A stretch of DNA of 64,000 nucleotides from assembly GCA_032629725.1 (NCBI GenBank), contig JAFEVB010000036.1, positions 682,001-746,000 of the forward strand. Reading direction: 5' to 3'. Below are positions 21,765 to 35,000 of the stretch, one piece after another. The stretch comes from Gremmenia infestans. Taxonomy: Eukaryota > Ascomycota > Leotiomycetes > Helotiales > Hamatocanthoscyphaceae. Position numbers and translations under genes: made by a program. The notes below the pieces were generated by a model. It was not told the origin of the DNA. It did not search any database and saw nothing but the letters and a program-made list of their open reading frames with translations. Within the stretch, counting starts at the first letter, position 1. Each line of letters starts with the position of its first letter.

Positions 21765-23900
21765 TCAAACCGCACCACCAACGACAACCTTCCCCTTCAA
21801 ACTCCTCCACTTACTCAACAGACTAATCAACACAGCGATGCCCGAACTCGCAATAGCAATCGCGTAATCCACCATCAGTCCATCCATATACGCTTGGACG
21901 ATCCCCGAACAACGTCCGCTGGAAACGTTGCCCTGATCTCTGTCACGCCCACAGTGACCACCATACTCGGATCAATACCGGGCACGTATCTGGGCAAGTA
22001 TCCCATAAGAATATCCGAGAAGGCCGCATTGCCTGCCGAGACGAAAAACGCCCCTCCGATCGTCTGCATGTATAATACCATGGCAGTCGCGGAGCTGAGA
22101 TCAGCTGGCGCGACGACGGCCTGTGCTGCAATGATGGGGATTGGACAGCAGCTCCAACTCCAAGGCCCACGATGGCTTGGTATCCGATCCAGTGCGCAGA
22201 GCTGGAATGCGTGGTTAGTGTGTAGAGTAAGCCTGAGCCGATGGTGGAGAATACACTGCCGCCGATGAGCCAGGGGACGAAGGAACCAGTTACTGTGATC
22301 AGAGTACCGGACGTGATGGTTGCAAGCACGGTTCCGAGGATCAGGGGCAAGTTCCGTATCCGGATTGGGAAGCTGTGACTCCATCGATTACCTGGAAGTA
22401 GATGGGCAGATAATATACGAGCAGGAAGTATCCGCCAGAGAGGAAGAATATGTAAAACATGCCGACGGATATCGTGCGGTCGTTTAGCAATCTGCCGACC
22501 ATTATTGCACGCTCGCCTTGGTACCATTCGATTGCACAGAAGGCGATTGTGAGGAGAGCGAAGCCGACTAGGGTGCCAATTACGTCTGGAGAGTTCCAAG
22601 CTTTCGATTGGCCGCCCCATTGGAGCGCGAGGATGTAGCAGACGATGGCTGCCATGACGGTAAAATTACCTGGGAGATCCATCTGAAAGATCTTTTCTTT
22701 GAGCGTAGCCTGGGCTGGAATGGCATGAGCAGGAGTCTTGAAGGAAAATAGAATGATCGTAGCTGCAACTCCTCCGATGGGAAGATTGATATAAAAGCAC
22801 CATCTCCACGAGACTTTCCCCGCGAAAACACCCCCGAGAAGTGGGCCGATAGCACTAGCAATCCCATACGAAGCTCCCATGAGTCCAGTGAAAGCCGGTC
22901 GCAGTCGAGGCGCGGCAGAGAAGGCAATGAGAGTATAGGCACCAGATGCAATACCAGCCCCTCCTACACCTGCAATAGCTCTGCCTACAATGAGGGCCGT
23001 GCTGTTTGGGGCAACTCCACAGACGAGACTGCCTAGTTCGAAAATAAAGATGGATATGAGGAAGGTCGTCTTCATCGGGAAATATTTGTACGCTTTGCCC
23101 CAAGTCGACTGACAGAAGTATCAGCAGAGTAAAAAGCTGAATAGCGGGACTGGATTGAAAGGTCAAGGAAAGCTTTCTCGAGAGCTTGCACATGGGCCCC
23201 TGAAACAGCTCCGGGCTCCTCAGCTCCCGTAGAGGAGAATTGATTTTTTGTATGAGAATAAGCTCACCTGGAATGCTGCAAGCGTTAGGAAAATGCACTG
23301 CCATACCTGAAATCCGCGTTAGTTTCATTTATATAGTAGAAATTGGGACGTGGAACGATATTCCACCTGTGGGGGCGGGGCGAAGTTGTTGAGGCAATAT
23401 TTCAGTAGTAGCCAACTCTTTCAAACATATTGAAGGAGTACAGAACCCATAAGTGATCCTAGATAGGGATGGGCCTTTCGAGCAACTTACCATCCAACAA
23501 GATCCAAACCATGGAATTCGTCTGATTTTAGGAATGGCGGTCGCCACGATCGTCATATCAAGCGAAACCTGATGCTATTTAGCTTACTTACCCACAGTGA
23601 AGAATAAGGATATCGTACCAGGAAGATCGATAGAAGCAGTGATATAACGACTAAAGCCATCCGTATCCCGGTGGGATATTCTATGTCGTCGTCCTGCAAT
23701 TCAGCAGGAGCATCTTTGAATGAATCTTCTTCATTTTCTGTAGCCGGGTCATCCACGGTTGGATTTTTCTCTTGGTTGAGTGCTAGAGATGGAGTTGACG
23801 GTACACTTCTTCCGACCTGTTTCTCCCCAGCCAATGTGGCTGATTTGGCATCTAGTGGGAGATCCATTTTGGCAAATTCTGCATTGAACATCTTGAGCAT
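21765..23900 (-). pseudogene. Broken DHA2-type MFS multidrug transporter
   Basis: Minus-strand homology runs from an acidic N-terminal tail (23900) through 14-TM MFS motifs: LDMTIVATAIPKI (motif of TM1), then DEFHGLDLVGW, YGSAF, GRAIAGVGGAGIASGA, GPLLGGVFAGKVSWRWCFYINLPIG (the DHA2 motif C region, cited in part), and a C-terminal KWRSLKGK ending at TGA 21767-21765. The frame must change at about 23522, 23290, 22360, 22142 and 21905, none of which can be a fungal intron. Genuine gt..ag introns also remain (for example 23105-23280 and 23320-23510). Five or more indels in one gene, with intact frames in every neighbour, indicate a pseudogene of a drug/toxin efflux pump. I describe it only; no intact version is given. 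Confidence 0.85.
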
Positions 23901-24647
23901 ATAAAGGTGAGAATGATAGAAGAAGAGATATGATTAAATCAAGTATGAGAATGAGAAAATTTATGAACAACGGACAACTGAAATGCGAGCCACAGCATGG
24001 GCCAGCATATATAAGCTTGACAAAATGCGCGAACTTTCGCTATGACTGTACGGCGAAGACCATTCGCAGCAATTTTACACTTTCTCAGGGCCCGCCGAGC
24101 AAATACGGATCCGTGGCATGCATCGTGACAAGCATAACAAATGAACCCATAGCTTAGGAGAGGCTCCAAGTGATGGGATGTGCACGAAAAGGAAGATGAT
24201 TCTGCACAGCATAGCTCCTCCTTCGTCCGCCGCAACCAACTTAGTCCGTACACGATACTGCTTCCGAATATAGGCGTGCATTCTGACTACTATAATAAGA
24301 CTTTGAACTTTGATAGCCTATGTGCTAGACAACACTGATAGTCTAAGACTCGCACTGCCACGGCATGGCCTTAGTAAGCTGCTTATTATTCGCCCGCCGC
24401 TGTCGGTCGCTAAGCGATGAGGGGTTTCGAGGGGAGATGAGTCGAAATGATATACCGTTCTGGCCGCATTTTCTCTAGCGTATTTGAGCGACAGTCAAAA
24501 TCGGCGCACCGAGCATGCTATGTTATTGACATTCCAGAGACCTCATCATAGTTCACAGACGGTAGCAATTATAAATGAAAAAGAGGAAGGTTCAGAAAAC
24601 AATGGAAGGTAAGAGATCCAAGCGCTCAAATTGCCCACTGATACAAA
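23901..24647. other. Intergenic region, nothing recognised
   Basis: This covers the former promoter of the broken transporter and the 3' flank of the calpain gene. Several open frames overlap here but none has a family motif. Confidence 0.5.
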
Positions 24648-27600
24648 TCAAACAGTAACCCCAGACCCCTCACTACCCCTTTCCTTCTTACTCTCCTCTT
24701 GCCCCCCACCCTCCAACTCGATATCCTTCGTAGCATCAGCAGCAGAATCATCCACATCCAACTTAGCCTCCCCCTTGCCTTCCACATGCTCCCAATCCCT
24801 CGGCCGAATTACTTTGATGCTTACCCCACTATCTTTGCTGTAAACTCGCAACCCAACCACGGCAATGGCATTCCAAGGGTCCTTTTCAAACTCATCCTCA
24901 TCATCCGAGTTCGGCGGTGGAGGTGCGGTATTGGCTGCCTCGGCCACCACTTTTTTGGCTTGAGCAATCGCGTCAGAGACGGCCCCAGATGAGATATCTG
25001 AGATTACCGAGACGATGTCTGAGTCGTCTTCGGAATCAAACCCCGAGATAGACGGTGCTACAGAGGCTCTTGCACCAATGATGGGAATTTCTAAAGTCTT
25101 TGAAGCTGCCGCGTTGGTGTCCTCGGGCTTCTCGGTGGATTCGATGGAAGGAGGCTCCTTTTCGTTCTTCTCAGTCGCTTCGCCAGTCACATTAGCGACA
25201 ATAGTTGTAATTGATTTTCCGGATGCTTGCTCATTTGCAGGTTCATTGGGTTTGGCGACCGGCTCTTCTCTCTCAATAGTAGTCGCCTCTGGCTCAGCGG
25301 GTCCAGCTTCTGTCTTTTGGTCAGACCTTGTTTCTTCAACAGCCTTTGCTTTCGCTTCTGGTTTGGAAGTATCTTTCTGCTGCTTCTCTTTATTCTCAGC
25401 AGCTAGCTTTTCGGCCTTGGCTTTAGACTTTTCCTTCCTCTTTGTGGCAGCAGCTCGCAGCTTCCGCTTCTCCTTGTTGTCGTTGTGAGTTCTGTCGGGG
25501 GAAAATGTCAGTATAGTGTCTTTGCTTAATATTCTGCCCCATATCCTAGCATAACACATGTCCTCATTCAGGAGAGCAAGGAACCCATAATTCCATTTCC
25601 AGGCCTTTAGACTCTTACACATGAGTGAGCTTTATAGGGCTGAAAAGATGTCCGAGCCCGCCTGTCTTGGGACTCGATGGTGGGTGGAAAATTATACACC
25701 TTACACAAACCACTGCAGAAAACCGACATTGCGACGCTGAAGGTATAAAGACAGGCGAATGAAAAAATTACGTACCTCTTCTTTTTCTCCTTCTCTAGCT
25801 TTTCTCTCATCGTTTTCTTCTCTTTAGCTTTGTTAATAGCCGCGGCCTTCTTGCGTCCTTTCTTTTCTTCTTCGGTCTCCTTGATTTCTCCCTTCACATG
25901 CGCTAAGTCATATGCTAGACCAATTCTCAAAAGCTTATCCCGTCTCTCCTTTACATTATTGCGAACTACATCTTCAACGGGAGAGGCATTAGTGTTACGT
26001 GTGGCCTCTATTTTCACAAGGACCTGCAGATCTCATGAGTCAGTATTGTTTGAGCAAGATTTTTCGGGAACCTTCTAGCTCTGAGATATTGAAGTGGACC
26101 TTGTCCAAAACATCTGAACGAATTTTGGGTTTTCAAGGTGGGTATTGCATACATGATACTCCCCGGCCTCGAGTTCTAGTTCTGCAGTCACGGATCGGCG
26201 CATCGAATACTAGAAGAGATTCAATCAGTATTCAACCCTGAAACTTGTCAATACACGGGGTGATACTCACGCCGCCATGAGATCGGACAATATAATCTTC
26301 TTCGCCGGCTCCATGCACACGAAATGAAAGCTCAAAATCATACTGGCCTGCAAGGCCGGCAAAATAACGGTCGTCCAATTGCGATAGAACAAGCACGACG
26401 TTGGCTTTTTTCTCGAGTATGAAACAAAACTTTGTCTTATTGTACTCGACAGTCCAGGGCACGCTCATCGATGTCCACTGTTGAGTTACCTTCCACTCAT
26501 CGGTGAACAGCCGTGTGCGATCGAAGGTTTGATATTTCCTCAGCAAATCCGAGTACTCCATCCAGAATGCTCCTGAAAGATACCGGCAGTCAGCTGTCCT
26601 TCTTCTTTACGATGCATACAGGAGCAAATCAATGACTCAGGAGCCGTCTGACACTCATAGAACATGTGATTTATAGACATGGCTCAAGATTCCCGAAACA
26701 TGCTGAAATGGGAAATGAATGGGATCCTTACCGTCGTCTCCGAACCGGTGGTTCAGCTTTTGCATCCATTCGGGTGTCCACTCTTTACTGCCGTCTGACC
26801 ATGGCCCGGTCCACTCTCCTTCTCCCCATGGATTTCTCAAGAGGCACAGCCGTTTTCCGTCGACCTCTACGGCCTTCATAATGGAATATGCATGACCTTC
26901 ATAGATGCCCCTTCGATAACCTGTGAGAAGAGGCGAGTTAGCTTTGAATTTCGGGGATATTCATGAGTACGTCTCAATGGTCCAAAAGCCGTACAACTTT
27001 CTAAAGGATTCGGAAATGTACTTTAGAGTATGTTTTACAAAGTCTCCAAACATGCTAGAATAGGAAACGAATGGAAAAGTTGTTGTACTTGCCTCGCCCC
27101 CAGAAAACACTACTTGAGCAGCCAAAAAGAAAGTCCTCATTGACCTGCAGAATTTCCTGCCAGAAATGTTCCTTGTCCAGAATATCGGTGCTGAATACCT
27201 CAGTGGTCACCTTGTTCCAACTAATTAGCATGAAATTTGGTTGAATGTATAGAGAGAACAGCGGAGCCCTGGAGTTGTCTCGGGAATCGGCATATGGGCA
27301 CCTGAAACAATGACCTGGCTCCTGTAGAGAATGATAGAGTCTTCCTGAGAAAAGAAACTTACCCCGCCTGTCAAATCTTCAAGACCTTCTCCGGTAAACC
27401 CGCCTTCGATAGCAGCGAAATCCTGTATACAATGAGCTACAGCCTATAGCAGGATGCAAAAGAACATACTCCATGAGCTTTGGCATAAGCTTTTTCTAAC
27501 AATGGCAACCCTGCTCTACATATTAGTATGATGAAGAAGCAAATTAGTCTAGATAGCTAAAGAACCTGGGGGTGATTCAGGAGTCAGGATTCCACATGCG

Positions 27601-28732
27601 ATGGAATACCCTGCTTTGGGGCCTGACATAGCTCTCAACCTCTAAGCTTATATAGTAAAATATGGCTTTTTATATGAAAATTCGACTGACATGTTTCGTT
27701 AGGATCCTCGCACTGTGCAAAATACAATGCACCAGAGTTTGATTGATAAATCTTGCGATAATCCTCCTCTGAGTTGATTCGTTGACGGTCTTCATCCAGA
27801 AGATTGCGCTCATTCCAGCTCTCGTCGTAGTCAGGTTTTATCAAGTACAGCTTATCGTCGATAATTTCCGAAATCCACTCGCCATCTATAGGTAAATTAG
27901 TAAAGGCTCTTTGAGAAGGTCGCGTTCAAGGACCAAGGAAACGAGCTCCTAAGATAACTCCCGAAAGCAAGGAGGCAGGATATAACGAACCGCGATGGAA
28001 AACGAAGCCATAGACGCCAACCTGCGCGTTTCTGGCTACACAGACTTTTTCTACGAGGCCTTCCTTATTCCCCAAGGTGCACAGTGCGGCAAGTAGCCAG
28101 CAATCCCCATCTCGGCCCTGGCGAATATCATTCGCAGTAGCGCCCTCGACGAAAAATTGCGGGTTTTCGAAAATGTCGGTGACTCGCTTCACAGAACCTG
28201 GGCTGAAACTAACATATGGGTCATCTTCAGAGGTGGCTGTAAGAGTTCTAAGGCAATCCTTCTTCCCATTCCATCCTTTCAGATCAAACTCAAGATCAAA
28301 ATGCTTGTCGGTATATTTCTGGTTGACTCGACGACATTCCTTAACAATCTTTTCCACCTTCTCTCTGCAAAGCCTTGCTGCTTCGTCGTAGGAAGAGACT
28401 GGATTAGCCCCATCTATGATCCCTTTCAGAGCGTTCTCCTCGGCTTGCTTTGCATATCGGTCTTTCGGCAGGATAGTCGTAGCTGTAGGAACATGGAATT
28501 AGTAAAAGATTTCTCTCTGAGAGGGATTCAGCTATAGCTTACCTCTGCCTGGAGTTTTACTATTGAACTTAGACCAGAACTCGTCAATCGATGCCTGGGG
28601 AGACTGCTTCGTTTTCTTAGGTGGAGGAGGCGCGGCTACAAGCACGAATGGCAGAGCCTCGTGACCTCTGTTATTTCCCCTGGAGCTGCTTGAAGAGCCA
28701 GAGGAGCTGGATGCGATGCTGCCTGCTGTCAT
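24648..28732 (-). CDS. Calpain-family cysteine protease with charged C-terminal tail
   Basis: Eleven exons on the minus strand: 28732-28543, 28482-27991, 27885-27691, 27510-27470, 27422-27363, 27210-27093, 26920-26732, 26572-26271, 26209-26153, 26023-25776 and 25491-24648. They give 911 residues with every phase closing. The catalytic triad is intact: Cys191 in GRDGDCWLL, His375 in EGHAYS and Asn395 in RNPWGEGEW. A calpain C2-like (domain III) region follows at about 430-550. Residues about 570-911 are an unusual Lys/Glu coiled and acidic disordered tail. It is probably a cytosolic, calcium-responsive regulatory protease; no EF hands are seen. It is not the PalB type, since its N-terminus is short and Ser-rich. 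Intron 6 (26921-27092) requires a GC donor. A short last conserved segment (DPWNAIAVVGLRVYSKD) suggests a protein-interaction motif. Confidence 0.88.
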
Positions 28733-29671
28733 GTTTTTGTAGGTTTGCGTTAGGTTGGGTGTATTGTAGGAGGTAAGTACAAGACTAGATTACGGTGGAT
28801 GTGCAGTGGTCGCCTATGTCAATCAATACAGTAAGGAAATTTGTTGTCGATGTGGAGGAGATATTGACTGTAAAGTCTAAATACATTAGAGAAAAAGAGA
28901 AAGATATTAGAAAGAGAAAGATAGAAACGAAATAAGCTTGAACAGCCTTACGGCGTATACAATAACATGCACCCACCTTCTGCGGAGGTAACAAACCTTA
29001 GTGCTGATCGAAACCCTGGCCCTGGCCCTGAAGCTGAAGCAAGAAAGCCAACGAGAATGCACCTCTCGTAAAGGCCCCAGTAGATGCCTAGTAAAATATA
29101 GTAAAATGTTTCGTTTCCTGTAGGAAGGGTGAAGTCAGGCGGACTGGCCCCCAACTCGGCGTGATGCAACATCTCATTGGTTGATACTCCACGCGTTCTG
29201 GTCGAATTTTAGAACAGATTTCTTAAAATAACCCTTTTTGGCGCCGTAAGCTATTCGTACGTCGAGGTAAGAGAGACGCAGAATTTGCAAAGCAGCAATA
29301 TCTCAGTCTTGAGCGGGGTGTGGTGTGACAGGACGAAAGCGAAAGAGAAAAAGATCGAGATAGAGATAGAGACAGCACAGCACGCATCGAAGCAATCTGC
29401 TTACTAAACCTCCGTCTTTATTATTAGCGAGCTCTTTTGGGGTGGGCTGACAGGGGGTAATGTGAGCCTGAGGATAGAGATTGGCGTTGATGGATGTTTT
29501 GAGGCAAGAACTACTTCGGCTAGACATTCTTAAAGGAAGCTAGGTCAAGTCTTGACTAAAATGCATGTTTTGTTTGATAGTCACTAGCATCAATTTCAAA
29601 TGCTGATATCTATACTGGAGTTTCGCTTTCTTCTTTCCTTGTATATCTTTGTGTTCAACTAATATTAGAAA
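28733..29671. other. Divergent intergenic region between calpain and ureohydrolase genes
   Basis: This is the shared upstream region of two divergent genes. A minus-strand frame at 29303-29527 (74 residues) contains a hydrophobic Leu/Tyr run derived from a CTCTAT/CTCTTT tract and is probably not a gene. A/G-rich tracts at 28850-28935 and 29335-29375 are promoter-like pyrimidine tracts read from the minus strand. Confidence 0.5.
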
Positions 29672-31108
29672 ATGTTCCCTCATCTACTCGCCGTGCTTGG
29701 ATTAGCCGTCACCGGCTCCCTTTCAGGAGCAACCGAGCAGCACCCTCAGGAAGTCCTGAGCAATGCCCATGCTAAAGAGCCTTCTTCTTTCATTGAGCTA
29801 TCGATATTTGCCCGTAGGAACATAGATGTACTCAATCTTTCAGAACCGGAAGTTCTAGCCCCAACATACAATCCTCGCGATTCCGAAGATTATCCTTTCC
29901 AAGGCCTAGGAACCTTTGCGCACCTCGATTTCACCAAGTGCACCGAATTGGAGAGTAGTGGCACCTTTGACATTGGTATCGTTGGTCATCCTTTTGATCT
30001 GGGTGTCTCTTATCGGCCAGGCCAAAGGTTTGGTCCGCATGCTGCTCGACAGGGTGCTCGAAGACTGAGCCCAAAAGCCGGTTGGGAGTGAGTTTTACAA
30101 CCTTGCCAGTAAAGCAGATATTAATGTTTCTAAGTTTGGATCACGGAGGCGTAAATCCATTTCGTGATTGGGCTACTGTCACTGATTGTGGTGATATTTC
30201 AAATACACCTTTCGACAAGCTCGCAGCAATTCATGAATTAGAGCGGGGTATGGAAGCTATCCACAAGCTCAAGGCAAAAAACGAATCTACTTCCGACGCG
30301 GTACGGCTCATTACAATTGGCGGCGATCACACTATTAGTAAGTACTGAAATCCTTCGTCTTCAGGCTCTTTAATAATCTCTCATGTAGCGTTGCCAATCC
30401 TGCGAGCACTTCACTCAACGTGGGGTCGGGTCGCAGTCCTCCATTTTGACAGCCACTTGGATACCTGGGATCCTAAGCAGCTTGGGGGTGGCTTGACCAA
30501 ATACTCAGAAGTTAATCACGGCACCATGCTTCATCTAGCTCATGAGGAAGGTCTACTATCTAATCACAGCAACATGCATCTTGGATCTCGCTGCGCCTTG
30601 TTCGACGAGCATTATGATCTCAACAATGACCTGAGATGTGGCTTTAGCTACATACGAGCGCGGGAACTAGACACGCTTGGAGTCGAGAAAGTCGTCAAGC
30701 AGATCGTAAAGACTGTCGGGGATGAATACGTGTACCTCAGTGTTGATATTGACGTGTTGGATCCTGCTTTCGCTCCAGCAACAGGTACTATCGAGCCGGG
30801 AGGCTGGACGACAAGAGAAGTAAATTAGAACTCATGATGTGAGCGAGCATAAGTTGCTAATGAGAACAGCTATTGCAAATAATCGGAGGGCTGTCAGATG
30901 CAGGTATCAAGATCGTGGGCGCTGATGTGGTGGAATTTACTCCCGTCTACGACAACGCAGCAGAGACCACAGGGATTGCTGTAGGCCAAATTATCTATGA
31001 GATCTTACACTGGATGGTGAGTGGTTTCAATGCAATAGATACATGTAGGGAAACTTATGCTAACTATAATTTTAGGTTCACGTTCCTGTTAAGAGACCGA
31101 AGGTTTAA
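29672..31108 (+). CDS. Secreted agmatinase-like ureohydrolase (arginase family)
   Basis: Five exons (29672-30087, 30135-30337, 30389-30819, 30870-31016, 31076-31108) encode 409 residues. The N-terminus is a signal peptide (MFPHLLAVLGLAVTGSLSGA), followed by about 80 poorly conserved residues. The ureohydrolase fold then carries the metal-ligand motifs GGDHTI, FDSHLDTWD and SVDIDVLDP, with the agmatinase-type PATGTIEPGG. The first two Mn ligands and the DxD pair are present; the usual DAHxD is DSHLD here. It would hydrolyse a guanidino compound to urea and an amine, outside the cell or in the secretory path, for nitrogen scavenging. Fungal secreted members are usually annotated agmatinase, but substrate is not proven. 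The last exon codes only 10 residues (VHVPVKRPKV) and was assigned from frame and splice signals. Confidence 0.88.
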
Positions 31109-32027
31109 TGTATTAGCTTAGCTTTCAAGGCAATTGCATATAGTCATCATGTTACAAATTCGGCAACGGTGATAATGGCAATTGATGGCAATCCTGAGCA
31201 TGTGGTCATTTTTCATACGGGTACGACGTATCAGCCCACCCCACCCTATGAATACTTAATGCCGTTAACACCCGGAAAATAGGACTACGATATGTAAAAA
31301 ATGGTTACCAGAATCTGTGATCAGCAAAATTTACCCTAAAATAATCTTTCTTAGCAAGCATGGAAGAAAGGGAACGAGGATCAACAGTCAGGTGAGGGGT
31401 ACAGTAAGGCTTGTAAACATTTGCGAATCTGATCAAGCGTAAGACGTATTCGTCTCGTACAGTACCTGAAAATCTATCATTCAAGGGATGTACTTTTACA
31501 ACGTACTTGTAAGGTTCCATATCTTTCTGCTTCAAGTATATGTTTTGAATCGTGAATCCTTCCTAAGCACTCCAATTTGTGCAGTCTAAAACAAATGGTC
31601 TGTATTGGTGGAAAGGTCTTGGGAGCATGGATTATATTGATGATGATGATTGAAAATCCAGCGAGCGATTGTGAGGGTCCCCGCGTTTCCATTAACGCGA
31701 CTTAACTCGCTGGCACGTGATACGACATATTCTTCTTGGAAGGGGAAGGGCTTCTATCGGTCCAAGGTTCTCTAGAGAAGCGGAATATATCATGCTTGAT
31801 TTAAGGCATCAAGGATAGTAGAACATTTTTGTTGTATTGTCTAGCTATTTTTTTGACTTGCAACTCCTAGTAGTGAAGACCCGGTGTAGTAAGTATTTCT
31901 ACAGGCGATCAGTGAACATGTAAACTAGAGTACAAGCAGTGTCATCTGTATGGGGGGCAAAATTGTGTTTCGGGGCTGTTTCTTAGCACCTTTCCGAATC
32001 AGTGAAACTCGAGATCGTCCCCAAGCA
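31109..32027. other. Intergenic region, nothing recognised
   Basis: Convergent 3' flanks. A minus-strand frame at 31305-31535 looks moderately protein-like but has no motif, no splice partner and no promoter, so I do not call it a gene. Confidence 0.45.
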
Positions 32028-35000
32028 TCAATGTGGGTAAGAGACAATTTGGGTGAGCGGGTTCCTCCAGCCAGGACGCTTCCACTTTTCTAGTGCACTG
32101 CTCTGCCGCTCAAGAATAAGTACCGCCATCCCACAACGCTTCCATTCTTCGTCTACACCCAAAAAAGAGTGACTCTCTTTGTAAAACGCCGCAACGTCGA
32201 ACGCGAACTCCTTCTCGAATTGCTGTTCAAACTCGCGGAGAACGATTTCGCGAGGCTCTTCGTGCTTCATCTCACGGAACCTTTTCTCGTCACAGATATA
32301 ATAACGAATCATTCGGAAAAGGGAAGCTTTAACGGTGTAATTGTCGTCGAAAAAGCAGCAGTTCAAGGCACGGCTCAAGAAATCCTGTTCTTTACCGTGC
32401 GGAAGAGTAACAACCTGTAAGGAGTAAGCCCCCATTAATGACAAGGAGGAAATCTGAGGAACTTACGAAGATGACATCGGCGCCATGATTGAAGCGGTCA
32501 TAAGACTCATAAGACTGCTGTATATCATGCATGTATATCTTGCTCGGGTGAATTAGGGGGGCTGTTGCCGTAGATTTGAAAACGAAGTAGCTGCCCGTCC
32601 TCTTCCCCGTTTCTTCGATATCAACCCCTACTGGAATCGTATTACTAGCTCTCCTCCCCCATGCCTTGAGAATCTGCGGGAATGCCCCTTCAGAGCAACA
32701 CATCATGAAGGTCTTTTGTCTGAATTTCTCCCGTGATTCCTTAAATGGGTAATGCTTATGCATAATTGGATGTTGGAAATAGACATATTGAGGGGGGTAG
32801 TCTTGGGGTCCAAACCTCTGAGAGGCAGGGTACATCAGACAGCGTACTGCATGACCGTATGCGTCACCTAAAATACAAGCCTGCGAGCAATAGCGAATGT
32901 TACCAGTTGGTCCACAACCGGGACAAAGAATGGCTGGCCGTTCGAGTGTCGTCGGGCAATCTCGAGTGCAAAACGTGCAACCGACTATTGAGGGTTGGAA
33001 TACTTCTGTAGGATTTGTTACTCGGTCTGCGGGGCTCTCAGAGGGCATAAGACTCTCGTTAACGCTTTGTTGGGTCGCTAGGATCGTGTGCTCGGCCTCA
33101 ACTCCCTCTAAGCTGCCCCCCTGATGACCGTAACTAGCTCCATTTGTAGTATATTTAGTACCCTCAAGAAGAGCTCCCTGCTTTTCTTGATTAAATTTAT
33201 CGTTTCCGGAGTTCTCGAGGTCATTTCTGCATCTTCCTGCTGCATCGCCTATAGTATTACTACACGTGTTTTGCACATCGGAGTTGTTCTTAGTCCTATC
33301 ACCCATACAAGATTGATATTCGGAGTCTGTTGGCGTGCTGACAGTGGAAGGAATGGTTGGTACTCTGGTTGGAGGATTAATATCCGGATGCGAAGAATAT
33401 GGTATCTGCTGAACAAAAGGCGCAGAACCAGGACCAGATGGAGGCTGAAGGTCAACTAAGGATTGAGACCCCTTCGTTAGAGGTTGGTTACCCATTGTCA
33501 GAGGTGGATGACCATATTGACGAGTATCAGGATACTGGGCGTGGAAGTAACCAGATGCTGTATTCATAGGGGGGCTGTCGATGGTTGGAAGAACATTATG
33601 TGATATAGAGATTTGCTCTGCTTCGGGTGCTCTACTGATATCATTGAATGGTGGGGACGCCAAAGAGTTCTGAGGCAACTGTTGAGGTGGTGATAAAGCT
33701 GGACCTGGACCTGGACCTAGACAGACAATCGTGTCGGCGCTATCGTTGGTGGGATAATCATAACCGGGATACGAAGAGTAGTTATCTGCATGTGATTGCC
33801 CAGCATACTCTTCTTCTAGTTCTTGCTCTGGAACAGGTTTTAAATGGATAGCAGCCTTTTTAAGGCTGGGCTGACTAGAGACCACAGAAGGGGTGACTGG
33901 GCACGAGGCGACTCCGTCTTCAGTTGAAATTGGGATTTCCATTGTATCGCTAGTAACTTCGATAGAATCGTCAAGAACAGGCGATGTAAGAATATCAGAG
34001 AGAATCATGGTAGACGGCTTCTGAGGAAGCGATTGGCTTCGTCTAGGGCGTACTGCTAAACCAACCACACCTCTTCGTGTGGGTTCTTCGTCATCCTTCT
34101 CAACTATGTTCACACCCACGGCTTGTTTAAGGCCAGGGAGATCTTGGTCTTCAACAAGAGCCCCGGAGAGGATTGGAACGTCGTCTTCATGGTCCTCATA
34201 TTTGGCAGTATCATGATCGCTTGGCGATATCCCAATAACAGTAACAGCTACATCAGTGTCGTGATCACAAGTAAGGACATCGTTGTTAGGTGTCTCGGTC
34301 GAAACAGAGGACTGAGACTCGTGCCGTTGGACTACAAGTTTTTGGGCGCGAGCATTATGATAAGGTTTAATAGTACCGGGGACTCCAGCCTTCAAATTGT
34401 CTGTTAGATCATCTGGGTTGCTTGCCACTGTGTCCTTGTAGAGAGCATCTGTAGCAGATGCAGATGCAAAGTCACCATTAGATGCCAATGTTGTATCCAG
34501 GTGTCGAGTTTGGTCTTTGACGTGAACCTGGTTCGAGGTAGATTCAGCCCTAGACCGGACCTGGATGGTATCTGTTGGTTGGCTTGTCTCCGTTTCATAC
34601 TCTAGGCTATAATCTCGAGTTGCAATCACCGCAGATGTAAGCAGTTGCGAAGAAAGGGCGGGATAATCAACGAGATCAAGGGCTCGATGTTTGGCGTTTC
34701 GGAGAACAGCAGGGACGGCGACTATGCTTTGTGTAGGCTTTGACAACATCTCGAATGGAGTCGTGACCGTTCTTCGAGAATTGGAAGGTTGCTTCTGAAG
34801 CGTGCCGGCGGAGTGGGTGGCCTGCTTTAGCGAGGTACCAACCTGTAGTAACTGATATCAATATATGAAATGAATATTTAGGGCATAACTTACTTGGGCA
34901 ACATTTGTTCTTGGCTGGCTATTCTGCGCCCTATGCATATTAGCTGGTTGGCTCTGGGCAGCTTGATGCTTTGTGGTTTGCTTCTGAGGTACGCTGCTGG

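Noticed and set aside
29303..29527. 74-residue minus-strand frame with a hydrophobic run between calpain and ureohydrolase genes
   Set aside because: The hydrophobic part is translated from a CTCTAT/CTCTTT tract typical of promoters; no homologue is remembered and no splice partner fits.
31305..31535. 76-residue minus-strand frame that reads moderately protein-like
   Set aside because: No motif, start context or continuation; could be a remnant but cannot be supported.
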